This document shows, in pieces, positions 55,286-64,000 of a DNA stretch of 64,000 nt. The notes beneath the pieces are model-generated. The model had not been told where the DNA came from. It saw nothing but the letters and a program-made list of their open reading frames with translations, and did no database searches. Source of the stretch: an uncultured Porphyromonadaceae bacterium (lineage in GTDB: Bacteria > Bacteroidota > Bacteroidia > Bacteroidales > Barnesiellaceae_A). The stretch spans positions 62,001-126,000 of the forward strand of contig UPZG01000002.1 of the NCBI GenBank assembly GCA_900538705.1. Direction: 5' to 3'. Within the stretch, counting starts at the first letter, position 1, and each line of letters starts with the position of its first letter. The position numbers and the translations under genes were made by a program.

Positions 55286-56620
55286 TCAGATGATGCCTTG
55301 TCCCAGCATTGCACGAGCCACTTTCATGAAGCCGGCAATATTGGCGCCCTTCATATAGTTGATGTAACCATCGGGCTCGGTACCATACTTCACGCATTGA
55401 GCGTGGATGTCGCTCATGATTTGGTGGAGTTTCTCGTCCACTTCGCGAGCAGTCCATGCAATGTGCATAGCATTTTGTGTCATTTCGAGGCCCGAAGTAG
55501 CTACGCCACCAGCGTTGACAGCCTTACCGGGACCGTACATGATACGGTTTGCAATAAAGAGGTCGATAGCTTCAGGACGACATCCCATGTTAGAGATTTC
55601 ACCTACACAGATGCAACCGTTATCGATAAGTTTACGTGCATCCTCTTCATTAAGCTCGTTTTGAGTAGCACAAGGCAGAGCTATGTCGCAAGGTTGTTCC
55701 CAAGGACGACGACCGGCAAAGAACGGTACACCGTATTTCTTTGCATAGGGTTCTACGATATCGTTGCCAGAAGCGCGGAGTTCGAGCATATAGTCGATCT
55801 TCTCGCCGCTAACGCCATTTTCGTCATAGATATAACCATCGGGACCCGATATGGTGATAACCTTTGCACCAAGTTCGGTAGCTTTGGTTGCAGCACCCCA
55901 AGCCACGTTACCGAAACCACTTATGGCAACACGTTTGCCCTTAATGTCGATACCCTTGGTTTGAAGCATTTGATTTACGAAATAGAGACCGCCGAAACCG
56001 GTAGCTTCGGGACGGATAAGAGAACCGCCAAATTCGAGGCCCTTACCTGTGAATGTACCTGTATGCTCGCGAGTAAGTTTCTTATACATACCAAACATGT
56101 AACCGACTTCACGGCCGCCAACACCTATATCACCGGCAGGAACATCCATATCGGGACCTACATGACGCCAAAGTTCCAGCATGAAAGCTTGGCAGAAACG
56201 CATGATTTCAGCATCTGATTTACCACGGGGGCTAAAGTCTGAACCGCCTTTTGCACCGCCCATTGGTAATGTTGTAAGAGCATTCTTAAATGTCTGCTCA
56301 AAGCCGAGGAACTTCAGGATAGAAAGATTAACCGAAGCGTGGAAACGAACGCCGCCTTTGTACGGACCAATAGCGTTGTTGAATTGTACGCGATAACCGA
56401 TATTTACTTGAACTTCGCCATTATCATCAATCCAGGGCACTTTGAAAGTAAAGATACGATCTGGTTCAACAAGGCGCTCTATGATTTTTGCTTTTTCAAA
56501 TTCGGGATGTTGGTTGTATACTTCTTCGATAGATAGAAGAACCTCATGTACAGCCTGAAGGAATTCAGGTTCGCCAGGATGTTTGGCTTGCAAAGAAGCC
56601 ATAATTTTGTTAATGTCCAT
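55286..56620 (-). CDS. gdhA: NADP-type glutamate dehydrogenase
   Basis: 444 residues, the hexameric small-type enzyme of ammonium assimilation (2-oxoglutarate + NH4+ to glutamate). Catalytic region PMGGAKGGSDFSPRGKSDAE with the reactive Lys, and GGVRFHASVNLSILKFLGFE upstream. Coenzyme domain: RVAISGFGNVAWGAATKATE (GFGNV). C-terminus has AGGVATSGLEMTQNA and WTAREVDEKLHQIM. Single gene preceded by a canonical promoter and followed by a hairpin. Divergent from the receiver/PPDK gene. Supplies the glutamate used by serC. Confidence 0.97.
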   Translation of the reverse strand: MDINKIMASLQAKHPGEPEFLQAVHEVLLSIEEVYNQHPEFEKAKIIERLVEPDRIFTFKVPWIDDNGEVQVNIGYRVQFNNAIGPYKGGVRFHASVNLSILKFLGFEQTFKNALTTLPMGGAKGGSDFSPRGKSDAEIMRFCQAFMLELWRHVGPDMDVPAGDIGVGGREVGYMFGMYKKLTREHTGTFTGKGLEFGGSLIRPEATGFGGLYFVNQMLQTKGIDIKGKRVAISGFGNVAWGAATKATELGAKVITISGPDGYIYDENGVSGEKIDYMLELRASGNDIVEPYAKKYGVPFFAGRRPWEQPCDIALPCATQNELNEEDARKLIDNGCICVGEISNMGCRPEAIDLFIANRIMYGPGKAVNAGGVATSGLEMTQNAMHIAWTAREVDEKLHQIMSDIHAQCVKYGTEPDGYINYMKGANIAGFMKVARAMLGQGII

Positions 56621-56682
56621 TGTATTAGTTTTAAAGATTAATATTGCAGCGTCTTATAAAATACGACGCAAAATAGGTTGTA

Positions 56683-56714
56683 CAAATGTAGGGGGAGATT
56701 ATCGAATAAACAAA
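56683..56714 (-). promoter_or_regulatory. Canonical promoter for gdhA
   Basis: On the - strand: TTTG (complement of 56711-56714), 20 bases, then TAcaTTTG (complement of 56683-56690), 63 bases before the ATG. Exact consensus match. Confidence 0.82.
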
Positions 56715-56781
56715 TTTTTCTTCGTAAATTTGAGCGTTAAAAAAGTATTATTTGGCCAAGAGCCAACATCGACAAAAAGAA

Positions 56782-59742
56782 ATGGCAGAGAATACTTCAC
56801 CCGCAACTGAATTTAGACTGAGAGATATCTCTTTTGCGAGCCTTATGCAACGGCGTGTACATGAAGTCTTGCTTGTGGCAAGCCGTTATGATGCCTTCAC
56901 CTTGGAAGAGGACGGGCGTGTAGAAGAGCAGATATTTTCAGAGTACGTATCGTTAAGCCTGAGCTCGCCACCGCGTGTAACACAGGTGGAGACGGCAGAG
57001 GAGGCAATAGACTTTCTGTCGGTACGCCACTTTGACTTGGTCATCATGATGCCGGGGGTGGATTGTTCTGAAACATTTATGCACGCCCGCGAAATCAGGG
57101 AAAAGTACCCGTATATATATATAGTAGTATTGGCACCCTTTTCGCGAGAACTGTCGTTGCGTATAGAAAACGAAGACTTGCGTGGAGTAGACTTCGTATT
57201 CAGCTGGTTGGGAAATGCCGACGTGTTGCTTGCCATCATCAAACTGATAGAAGACAAGATGAACGCAGCCTACGACATAGGTGAAGTAGGTGTGCAAGGG
57301 ATATTGCTGGTTGAAGACTCTACGCGCTTCTATTCATCGATCCTGCCACATTTATATAAATTTCTCGTCACACAGTCGCGCATATTTTCGACAGAAGCCC
57401 TCAATGACCACGAGCGCATGTTGCGTATGCGCGGCCGGCCTAAGGTTTTGCTTGCTCGCAGCTACGAAGAGGCCATCGAAATGTATAACCAATACGGCGA
57501 CAAGATCTTAGGTATCATATCGGACGTTCGTTTTCCCCGTGATGGTGAGAAAGACGATCGTGCCGGATTGGAGTTTTGTGAGTATGTGCGCAAGCACGAC
57601 CCGTACCTGCCACTCATCATACAATCATCGGAGAGAGGCTTAGAACATGAAGTGTCGCGCCTGGGAGCTTCGTTTATCGACAAAAACTCGCCTAAGCTAC
57701 CCATCGATTTGGGCGAAACCATAAAAAAGAATTTCGGCTTTGGCGACTTTGAGTTTATCGACCCTGATACGGGAGAAATCATTGCCAGAATAGCCAATTT
57801 GCGCGATTTGCAATATGGGCTGCGCGATATACCCGACAACTCACTACTCTACCACTCATCGCGCAACGACATATCGAGATGGCTTTATTCGCGAGCTCTC
57901 TTCTCGATAGCCGAGGTACTGGCACATCTACACTTTGACAAACAAGAAGATGCCCCGGTAGTACGACAAATTATTACCGACACTATCGTGCGCTACCGCA
58001 AAATGAAAAACCGAGGAGTAGTTGCCATATTTTTACGTGACCGGTTTGACCGCTACTCCAATTTTGCCCGTATCGGCGATGGCTCGTTGGGTGGCAAAGG
58101 TCGTGGTCTTGCATTTATTGACCAGCTCATCATACGCAACCCGGTACTGGATAATATCGACGGAGTAAGTGTAGAGGTGCCGCGAACCGTTGCGCTATGT
58201 ACCGACGTTTTCGACGAGTTTATGGAGAATAACCGGCTGTACCAGATAGCCCTCTCTGATGCACCCGACGAGGAGATTTTGCGACGCTTTCAAGAAGCCA
58301 AGCTGCCCGACCGTGTGAAGCGAGACTTACGTTCGCTGGCCGATTTGCTGGAAAACCCCCTTGCCGTACGCTCATCGAGCTTGTTGGAAGACTCCCATTA
58401 TCAGCCTTTTGCAGGGATATATTCTACATACATGATTCCCAATGTCAAGGATAAAGACCTGATGCTACAACTCATGTGCAAAGCGGTGAAGGGAGTGTAT
58501 GCCTCGGTTTTCTATGCCGACAGCAAAGCTTACATGACGGCAACTTCAAACCTGATAGACCAAGAGAAAATGGCTGTTATCTTACAAGAGGTTGTCGGCC
58601 GGCAGTATGGGACGCGCTTCTATCCTACATTCTCGGGCGTAGGTCGCTCGCTCAACTATTATCCACTCAATGAGGAAAAAACGGAAGATGGTGTGGTAAG
58701 CCTTGCGGTAGGATTGGGTAAATATATTGTTGACGGCGGACGCTGCCTGCGTTTCTCGCCCAAGCACCCCAATAAGGTGTTGCAGACAAGCACCATAGAC
58801 CTTGCCCTTCGCGACACACAGACAAGCTTCTATGCATTGGACACGGAAACGCCTTACCAACAGTTTGAAGTAAACGACGGTTTTAACCTCTTGGACCTTC
58901 CCATCAGAATAGCAGACAAAGACGGTGCCATACGACGTGTAGTATCGACTTACGACTATAACGATAACATATTGTATGATGGGTACTACGATGGCGGACG
59001 CAAAGTGGTTACCTTCTCCAACATACTAAAAAACAACTCGTACCCGTTGGCAAAGGTAATTGACACCATGCTATCAATAGGCAGCCGCGAGATGGGGCGA
59101 CCGGTAGAAATAGAATTTACCGGCAACCTGCCGGAACGGGGTACCAACGGTCAAATATATTGGCTGCAGATGCGACCTATCGTAGACACGAAAGAGATGC
59201 TGCACGACGACCTTTCGCGCATCAACGACAAAGAACTGTTTCTACGCAGCAGTATGGCTTTGGGACACGGACAAATGAACAATATACGCCACGTGTTATA
59301 TGTGAAGACGAAACACTATAACCATACAAATAATGAAGCGATAGCCGAGGAGATAGAAAAAATAAATCGTACCTTTACCGAACGTGAAGAGTCGTACATC
59401 CTGATAGGTCCGGGACGTTGGGGCTCATCAGACAGCGCATTGGGTATACCCGTAAAATGGCCTCAAATTTCCGGAGCACGCCTCATCGTGGAAGTAGCGT
59501 TGGAAAACTACCGCATAGAACCGAGCCAAGGTACTCACTTTTTCCAAAACCTCACATCGTTTGGCGTAGGATACTTCACGATAAACGCATTGGACGGCAC
59601 AGATATTTATGATGAGGAATACTTGGACGCGCAACCGGCAGTATACGAATCGGAATATCTGCGTATGGCTTGCTTCGACAAACCTGTATCTATCCTTATC
59701 AACGGACGCAAACGGAAAGGTTTGGTCATAAAACCTCAATAA
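56782..59742 (+). CDS. Double receiver / PPDK ATP-binding domain fusion protein
   Basis: 986 residues from the ATG at 56782 (MAENTSPATE); an in-frame ATG 30 bases upstream is possible. Domain order by eye: a receiver-like domain (about 25-160) whose phospho-acceptor position reads LVIMMPG with no Asp; a complete receiver (about 170-320) with LLVEDS, IISDVRFP (Asp at about 248), IIQSSE and FIDKNS (Lys at about 301); then a PPDK N-terminal ATP-binding domain (about 410-790) with GSLGGKGRGLAF, LAVRSSSLLEDS and YWLQMRPIV. The last 160 residues contain YILIGPGRWGSSDSALG. The swivelling His domain and PEP-binding barrel of PEP synthase/PPDK are absent. It may couple a phosphorelay to an ATP-dependent phosphotransfer; target unknown. 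Probably co-transcribed with the coiled-coil gene 27 bases downstream. Confidence 0.86.
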   Translation: MAENTSPATEFRLRDISFASLMQRRVHEVLLVASRYDAFTLEEDGRVEEQIFSEYVSLSLSSPPRVTQVETAEEAIDFLSVRHFDLVIMMPGVDCSETFMHAREIREKYPYIYIVVLAPFSRELSLRIENEDLRGVDFVFSWLGNADVLLAIIKLIEDKMNAAYDIGEVGVQGILLVEDSTRFYSSILPHLYKFLVTQSRIFSTEALNDHERMLRMRGRPKVLLARSYEEAIEMYNQYGDKILGIISDVRFPRDGEKDDRAGLEFCEYVRKHDPYLPLIIQSSERGLEHEVSRLGASFIDKNSPKLPIDLGETIKKNFGFGDFEFIDPDTGEIIARIANLRDLQYGLRDIPDNSLLYHSSRNDISRWLYSRALFSIAEVLAHLHFDKQEDAPVVRQIITDTIVRYRKMKNRGVVAIFLRDRFDRYSNFARIGDGSLGGKGRGLAFIDQLIIRNPVLDNIDGVSVEVPRTVALCTDVFDEFMENNRLYQIALSDAPDEEILRRFQEAKLPDRVKRDLRSLADLLENPLAVRSSSLLEDSHYQPFAGIYSTYMIPNVKDKDLMLQLMCKAVKGVYASVFYADSKAYMTATSNLIDQEKMAVILQEVVGRQYGTRFYPTFSGVGRSLNYYPLNEEKTEDGVVSLAVGLGKYIVDGGRCLRFSPKHPNKVLQTSTIDLALRDTQTSFYALDTETPYQQFEVNDGFNLLDLPIRIADKDGAIRRVVSTYDYNDNILYDGYYDGGRKVVTFSNILKNNSYPLAKVIDTMLSIGSREMGRPVEIEFTGNLPERGTNGQIYWLQMRPIVDTKEMLHDDLSRINDKELFLRSSMALGHGQMNNIRHVLYVKTKHYNHTNNEAIAEEIEKINRTFTEREESYILIGPGRWGSSDSALGIPVKWPQISGARLIVEVALENYRIEPSQGTHFFQNLTSFGVGYFTINALDGTDIYDEEYLDAQPAVYESEYLRMACFDKPVSILINGRKRKGLVIKPQ

Positions 59743-59769
59743 CAATACAACACTAACGATATAAAAGAG

Positions 59770-61860
59770 ATGTCATTCTTTAAAAAATCACTGAAAGCAC
59801 TCGGGTTCTCAGAAGAGGAAGAAGAATACCCGCAACATAACACAGACCGCGAGAACACGACAACGGCCTGCCCCACTTCGCCTCATGGTGCATCGGAACA
59901 AGTCACCTCTCACCCCTCTGCCGAAGAGAAGGACGCGACCTTACCCGACAGTTTATTGGAACATATCGTAGAGTTGATTAATGCATCGTTGCCCGATTTT
60001 GTACGGACGTGCATCGACCGCGAGAGCGAGAAGCGCTACATCTACGAGCACTTGGGCGATTCGTTCAAGAACTACATTGTAGAGCTTAACGGTCAAGCCC
60101 GCACAGCTGTAGAACAAGAAGTGGCAGCTACTCGGCAAAAACTGGAAGAGGAGTTGGCCGCACAGAAACGGAAAACGGTCGAACTTGAAGAGCAGAAAAC
60201 TGAAATAAAAAATGCCCAACTGAGTGCCGAACGACAAAAACGTGCCTTACATGACAAGGTACACGATTTAGATAACCGGGTAGCTACGTTGGAGGCCGAG
60301 AAGGAACAGTATGAACTGGAAAACAAAAGCCTCGTAAATAAGCTGAAAGTCGCAGGAGTGAAACAACAGGAGCTTGACGATGCCTTGAGTGAAAATACTC
60401 GACTCTTGGGTGTGATACAAGAACTGAAAAATAAACCTGCCGATGCCAACATCGCCGAAAAGGATGCCGAGATTGAGGAGTTGCGCCAAAAGGCAGAACA
60501 AGTGACGGCTTCGTTAGACGAAGCAAAACAACAGGCCGAGATGTTATCGAACGAAAAAGAGTCATTACAACAGGTTATCGAAGCCAATACGCAAGCATTA
60601 AACGAAAAAGAACAAGCCATAGCACAGCTACAACAGGAAGTAGCAGCTGTACAAGCAACTTATGATGCGCTGAAAACAGAACAAGAAACACAGAGCGCGG
60701 CGGCTCAGACTTTGGAAAATACTCAGAACGAACTACTACAGACACGTCAAGAACTGGAAGAGACTCAGAACAAATGGTCGCAGGCCTCCAAACTACTGGA
60801 AGAAAAGCAAGAACATATTACACACCTCGAAGGGAACCTTGCCGAGGAGAAACAATTGCGTAACAGTGCAGAAGAAAAAGCCGGAGAACTGCAAAGCAAG
60901 CTAGACCAAAGTATGCGACGATGTGGCGAACTGGAGACATCGCTGCAACAAATGCAAGAAGGCGAGCGTGCCGGACGGCTGGAAATGGAAGACAACGCAG
61001 CTCAATTGAGTTCTCTGAAAAACGAATATGCCTCTCTGCAACAAGAAAGAGATGTGTTGACTGCGCAAAATGAGGAATATAAACGCCAAATAGAACGCAA
61101 AAATGAAGAGGTAGAAAAAATTCGCACCGACCTCTCAGAACAAACCACACGCCTCGCCGATGCTGATGTCCTGATTGCCAAGCTGAAGGAAGAAAATACC
61201 GATACCGAAAAAATACGTCAAGAGGTTGAGAAATGTAACAAACGCATAGCTGAACTGACAACCGAAAATGCCGAACTAAGTAAAATTGTAGAACTTGTCG
61301 ACAAAGTTGAAGAAAAGATGCGCAAATATGAGGCATTAGAAGCAGCCAAACGTCGTGCCGAAGAAGAGAATGCCGAATTGCGCAAAAGTATCGAGGAGCT
61401 GCAACAAAAGGCAACAGCACAACAACAGGCTACCGAAGAGAACTCGTCGGCGACCCTCACAGAAGAGTTGCGCAAGGCAAACGAGATGATTGCCGCATTG
61501 AAAAAACAACGACAAGAGCTTATCTCGCAAACGGCTACGCTGCGCACACAAAACAAAGCATACGAAAACAAAATTGCAGCATGGGAGGCAAAAACAGAAG
61601 AAGCTGGAGAAGAACAACCGAAGAGAAAAAAGATTACCTTCGACGATAATGTCTCTCAGCCCCAAAATGCCCCGCGCGAAGCAATAAACATTGATGAGTG
61701 CATCAACTGGATGGTACCTGTAGTACCCGACAGTCTCGAAGAGGAAGCCCGTCGCAAGGAGGCAGAGAAACGCCGTGAAGAGGAGGAAGAAAAGGCCCGT
61801 GCGGCCGAAAAAGAGGCTCGTAAAAACACAACCGACTCATCACAAATGAGTTTATGGTAG
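59770..61860 (+). CDS. Long coiled-coil protein of unknown function
   Basis: 696 residues. The N-terminus MSFFKKSLKALGFSEEEEE has a short amphipathic helix that could touch the membrane, then a disordered segment, then a conserved-looking block (LEHIVELINASLPDFVRTC to LGDSFKNYIVEL). From about 110 to 620 there is almost unbroken heptad-patterned coiled coil rich in Gln, Glu, Lys and Ala. After KRKKITFDDNV comes another short block (INIDECINWMVPVVP), a charged helix and the final SQMSLW. No ATPase motif, so not an SMC protein. The pattern suggests a filament or scaffold. It lies between the receiver/PPDK fusion and the polyprenyl synthetase, close enough for one transcript. Confidence 0.82.
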   Translation: MSFFKKSLKALGFSEEEEEYPQHNTDRENTTTACPTSPHGASEQVTSHPSAEEKDATLPDSLLEHIVELINASLPDFVRTCIDRESEKRYIYEHLGDSFKNYIVELNGQARTAVEQEVAATRQKLEEELAAQKRKTVELEEQKTEIKNAQLSAERQKRALHDKVHDLDNRVATLEAEKEQYELENKSLVNKLKVAGVKQQELDDALSENTRLLGVIQELKNKPADANIAEKDAEIEELRQKAEQVTASLDEAKQQAEMLSNEKESLQQVIEANTQALNEKEQAIAQLQQEVAAVQATYDALKTEQETQSAAAQTLENTQNELLQTRQELEETQNKWSQASKLLEEKQEHITHLEGNLAEEKQLRNSAEEKAGELQSKLDQSMRRCGELETSLQQMQEGERAGRLEMEDNAAQLSSLKNEYASLQQERDVLTAQNEEYKRQIERKNEEVEKIRTDLSEQTTRLADADVLIAKLKEENTDTEKIRQEVEKCNKRIAELTTENAELSKIVELVDKVEEKMRKYEALEAAKRRAEEENAELRKSIEELQQKATAQQQATEENSSATLTEELRKANEMIAALKKQRQELISQTATLRTQNKAYENKIAAWEAKTEEAGEEQPKRKKITFDDNVSQPQNAPREAINIDECINWMVPVVPDSLEEEARRKEAEKRREEEEEKARAAEKEARKNTTDSSQMSLW

Positions 61861-61910
61861 AACCCCAAAAACAAGAATTGAAAACCTTTATCACTGTACA
61901 ACATATTGTT

Positions 61911-62888
61911 ATGGAAAAACAACTGACTCAATACATAGAGATGATTAATGAGGCTCTATCCGGAATAAAATATCCGGAGAGTCCCCAATCGCTATATACC
62001 CCCATCGGATACGAACTCTCACTGGGCGGGAAACGCATCCGTCCCGTACTCACTTTGATGGCATGCGAACTCTTCGGCGGAGACCTGCAACAGGCCCTGA
62101 AACCGGCTTTGGGAATAGAGATATTCCACAACTTCACACTTCTGCACGACGATGTGATGGACCACGCAGATATGCGGCGCGGTAAACCTACCGTACACAA
62201 GGTATGGGACGAAAACCATGCCATCCTATCGGGTGATGCGATGCAGATACTGGCTACACAGTATGTGGCACAGGTTGCGCCTCGCCTATTGCCTCAAGTA
62301 TTGGAAACTTTCTTGAAAACCGCCATAGAGATATGCGAAGGGCAACAGCTGGATATGGATTTTGAGACCCGCAACAATGTTACCGTCAACGAATACCTGA
62401 ATATGATACGACTGAAAACCGCCGTATTGCTGGGTTGCGCACTAAAAACAGGTGCTATCATAGCGGGTGCTCCTGTAGCGCAGGCTTCCTCGTTGTACCG
62501 CTTCGGCGAAAACCTGGGAATGGCCTTCCAGCTGCAAGACGACTACCTCGACGTATATGGTGACCCAGCGATATTTGGGAAAAAGATAGGAGGCGACATC
62601 ATCAATGACAAAAAAACATACCTCTTGATAGAAGCTTCGCAACAAGCTCAGGCTGATGACTTGGCATTGCTCAACCGATGCGTGGGCAACAAAGACATTA
62701 CCCCCGAAGAGAAAATAGAGGTCGTTACCGGTATATATAACCACACCGGAGCCGACAAACTCTGTACTGAAAAAATGGAGGCATACTACCACGCCGCGCT
62801 CTCTTGCATGGATGAGATACTCGTACCCGAAGACCGCAAATTACCCCTACTTGCCCTTGCCGGCAAACTGATGAAACGAGACCATTGA
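61911..62888 (+). CDS. Polyprenyl diphosphate synthetase
   Basis: About 325 residues from the ATG at 61911 (MEKQLTQYIE). Trans-type prenyl chain elongation enzyme: the first Asp-rich motif LLHDDVMDHADMRRG (DDxxD) and second FQLQDDYLDVYGD, with GGKRIRPVLTLMACEL binding the diphosphate and KTAVLLGCALKTGA in between. Product length (GPP, FPP or longer) cannot be read from the sequence with confidence. Makes isoprenoid diphosphates for quinone, carrier-lipid or other use from MEP-pathway units. An upstream frame to 61854 exists, but overlaps the coiled-coil gene. The next gene begins one base after its stop. Confidence 0.94.
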   Translation: MEKQLTQYIEMINEALSGIKYPESPQSLYTPIGYELSLGGKRIRPVLTLMACELFGGDLQQALKPALGIEIFHNFTLLHDDVMDHADMRRGKPTVHKVWDENHAILSGDAMQILATQYVAQVAPRLLPQVLETFLKTAIEICEGQQLDMDFETRNNVTVNEYLNMIRLKTAVLLGCALKTGAIIAGAPVAQASSLYRFGENLGMAFQLQDDYLDVYGDPAIFGKKIGGDIINDKKTYLLIEASQQAQADDLALLNRCVGNKDITPEEKIEVVTGIYNHTGADKLCTEKMEAYYHAALSCMDEILVPEDRKLPLLALAGKLMKRDH

Positions 62889-62889
62889 G

Positions 62890-63591
62890 ATGCCATACCG
62901 ACGACTTCCCAATACCGACGCCGCTCGCGTGACAGCACTCGAAAAAGCCGTAAGCATGGAACTACGGCAATCGGCAGGCGAGCAACCCGCTTCGTTTAAA
63001 GTCCTCAACGAAGCAAGGGTGCTACTGCCTCGACTGAAAGCTGCCATCACACAATTTCGATACAATTATGAACAGCTCGGCAAAAGCAACAAGCAGTGTC
63101 AGCCGCTTGTAAAGAGTGCCCGTATGTACATATCGCACTTTATACAAGTGCTCAACATGTCTGTAACCCGTCATGAGATAAAAGCCGAACACAAAAAACT
63201 TTACGGCCTCGACCCCGATGACTTTACCGTTCCCGACCTAATGAGCGAAGAGGCAGTAACACTGTGGGGCGAACGCATCATAGAGGGAGAAAACCGCCGG
63301 ATGACATTGCGTGGCGGCTCACCAATATACAACCCTACCATAGCCAAAGTGAAAGTGCACTACGACTGCTTTATAGAAGCTCGATACAGCCGCGACCGAT
63401 TCAGGGAACAAATGCAACGCTCGCTACAACAACTGAACGAACTTCGTACCGAGGCCGACGCTCTTATTGCCGAAATATGGAACCAGGTAGAGGCATACTA
63501 CGATGACCGCAAATCTGAAGAACGAATAGCACGTTGCAGCGAATACGGAGTGATATATTACTACCGTAAAAATGAGAAAAGTGTCGAATGA
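62890..63591 (+). CDS. Uncharacterised cytoplasmic protein upstream of tatD
   Basis: 233 residues, no family recognised. Largely alpha-helical, with no signal peptide or membrane helix. Visible blocks: VLNEARVLLPRLKAAITQFRY, YISHFIQVLNMSVTRHEIKA, KLYGLDPDDFTVPDL, and ITLRGGSPIYNPTIAKVKV-like RGGSPIYNPTIAKVKVHY; ends with an aromatic YGVIYYYRKNEK. The start ATG comes immediately after the polyprenyl synthetase stop, and the stop overlaps the tatD start (ATGA), so the three are one operon. Coupling suggests a housekeeping role, unknown. Confidence 0.8.
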   Translation: MPYRRLPNTDAARVTALEKAVSMELRQSAGEQPASFKVLNEARVLLPRLKAAITQFRYNYEQLGKSNKQCQPLVKSARMYISHFIQVLNMSVTRHEIKAEHKKLYGLDPDDFTVPDLMSEEAVTLWGERIIEGENRRMTLRGGSPIYNPTIAKVKVHYDCFIEARYSRDRFREQMQRSLQQLNELRTEADALIAEIWNQVEAYYDDRKSEERIARCSEYGVIYYYRKNEKSVE

Positions 63592-64000
63592 TTGATACGC
63601 ACACACATATATATCTGCCTGAATTTGATGCCGACCGCGACTCGGTCGTGACACGTGCCATAGAAGCCGGCATACATACCCTTATACTACCCAATATAGA
63701 CCTTACAACTGTAGAGGCGCTACATCACACCATAGACCGTTATCCCGGCCGCTGCCACGCAGCCATGGGACTGCACCCGACCTCGGTAGAAGAGAACTAT
63801 CAAGAACAACTGACACAGATAAAAACCTTTTTAGAAAACAACCGCTACTGCGCCATTGGCGAGATAGGAATAGACTTGTATTGGGACAAAAGCCGTATTG
63901 AAGAGCAGAAAGATGCCTTTGCCCAACAAACACAATGGGCTATGGAGAGAGAAATGCCCATCATTATACATTGCCGGGAGGCTCTGGACGAGGTATTGGA
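63588..64000 (+). CDS. tatD: TatD-family metal-dependent deoxyribonuclease (3' end outside window)
   Basis: The first 137 codons of the gene; the rest is beyond the window. MIDTHTHIYLPEFDAD has the HxH metal ligands of the TIM-barrel hydrolase. IGEIGIDLYWD supplies the conserved Glu, and MPIIIHCREALDE the third His. MGLHPTSVEE is the usual loop. Family role: 3'-5' exonuclease acting on single-stranded or damaged DNA, or related quality-control hydrolysis. The start ATG overlaps the stop of the upstream gene by four bases. Confidence 0.93.
   Translation, partial: MIDTHTHIYLPEFDADRDSVVTRAIEAGIHTLILPNIDLTTVEALHHTIDRYPGRCHAAMGLHPTSVEENYQEQLTQIKTFLENNRYCAIGEIGIDLYWDKSRIEEQKDAFAQQTQWAMEREMPIIIHCREALDEVL

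Noticed and set aside
55244..56218. 324-codon + strand frame opposite gdhA
   Set aside because: gdhA is certain on the - strand; the shadow translation shows no domain.
59953..61665. Several Cys/Ser/Phe-rich frames on the - strand across the coiled-coil gene
   Set aside because: They are complements of the Glu/Gln/Ala/Lys-rich heptads of the coiled coil and have no independent features.

Overview
The window looks like a chromosomal segment of a member of Bacteroidota, order Bacteroidales. Four things point there: repeated promoters of the TTTG-N19/20-TAnnTTTG type used by the Bacteroidales primary sigma factor; five secreted proteins ending in type IX secretion (T9SS) sorting tails; a glycyl-tRNA synthetase of the single-chain dimeric type and a prolyl-tRNA synthetase of the archaeal/eukaryotic type; and TPR-membrane-HTH regulators. 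The combination of gut-Bacteroidales gene content with T9SS cargo would suit a Barnesiella/Coprobacter-like genus, but that is a weak inference. No tRNA, rRNA, CRISPR array, intact insertion sequence or prophage was recognised.

Layout. 1-5.5 kb: 3' end of a T9SS cargo gene, ispD-recG, and an M23/LysM peptidase. 5.6-11.3 kb: comEC; an unrecognised Cys-containing three-repeat protein; and the glyS-lemA-FKBP lipoprotein operon. 11.4-16.2 kb: a parC-type topoisomerase subunit, a DUF3316-like protein and an S41 peptidase lipoprotein. 16.3-21.4 kb: two adjacent broken genes, a TPR-HTH regulator with an in-frame stop and a large T9SS cargo gene with two frameshifts. 21.6-22.8 kb: mtnN-luxS. 23-25 kb: an AT-rich pair of lipoprotein genes between two identical 31-bp terminator repeats. 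25-29.4 kb: hsp20, and priA with an SGNH hydrolase. 29.9-34.8 kb: a TolC/HlyD/ABC-2 permease export operon without an ATPase gene. 34.9-39.8 kb: two tandem secreted EndA-like nucleases. 40-42.5 kb: rubredoxin, proS and a small secreted protein. 42.8-47.6 kb: an intact TPR-HTH regulator followed by a large T9SS adhesin-like protein, the same arrangement as the broken pair at 16-21 kb. 48-50.8 kb: two rhomboid proteases and an endonuclease/exonuclease/phosphatase-family membrane protein. 51-56.6 kb: argS, serC-serA and gdhA. 56.8-64 kb: a receiver/PPDK-ATP-binding fusion protein, a long coiled-coil protein, a polyprenyl synthetase, an unknown protein and the start of tatD.

How it fits together. 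Most of the window is housekeeping: isoprenoid synthesis (ispD, polyprenyl synthetase), serine and glutamate metabolism, methyl-cycle detoxification with AI-2 production, replication restart and recombination, and tRNA charging. The accessory part is a secretome, with nucleases, adhesin-like proteins and peptidases exported through a T9SS encoded elsewhere. The most notable items are the duplicated regulator/T9SS-cargo module, intact at one locus and decayed at the other; the double-receiver/PPDK_N fusion next to a coiled-coil protein; the AT-rich lipoprotein island bounded by identical repeats; and the Cys-repeat protein of unknown family.
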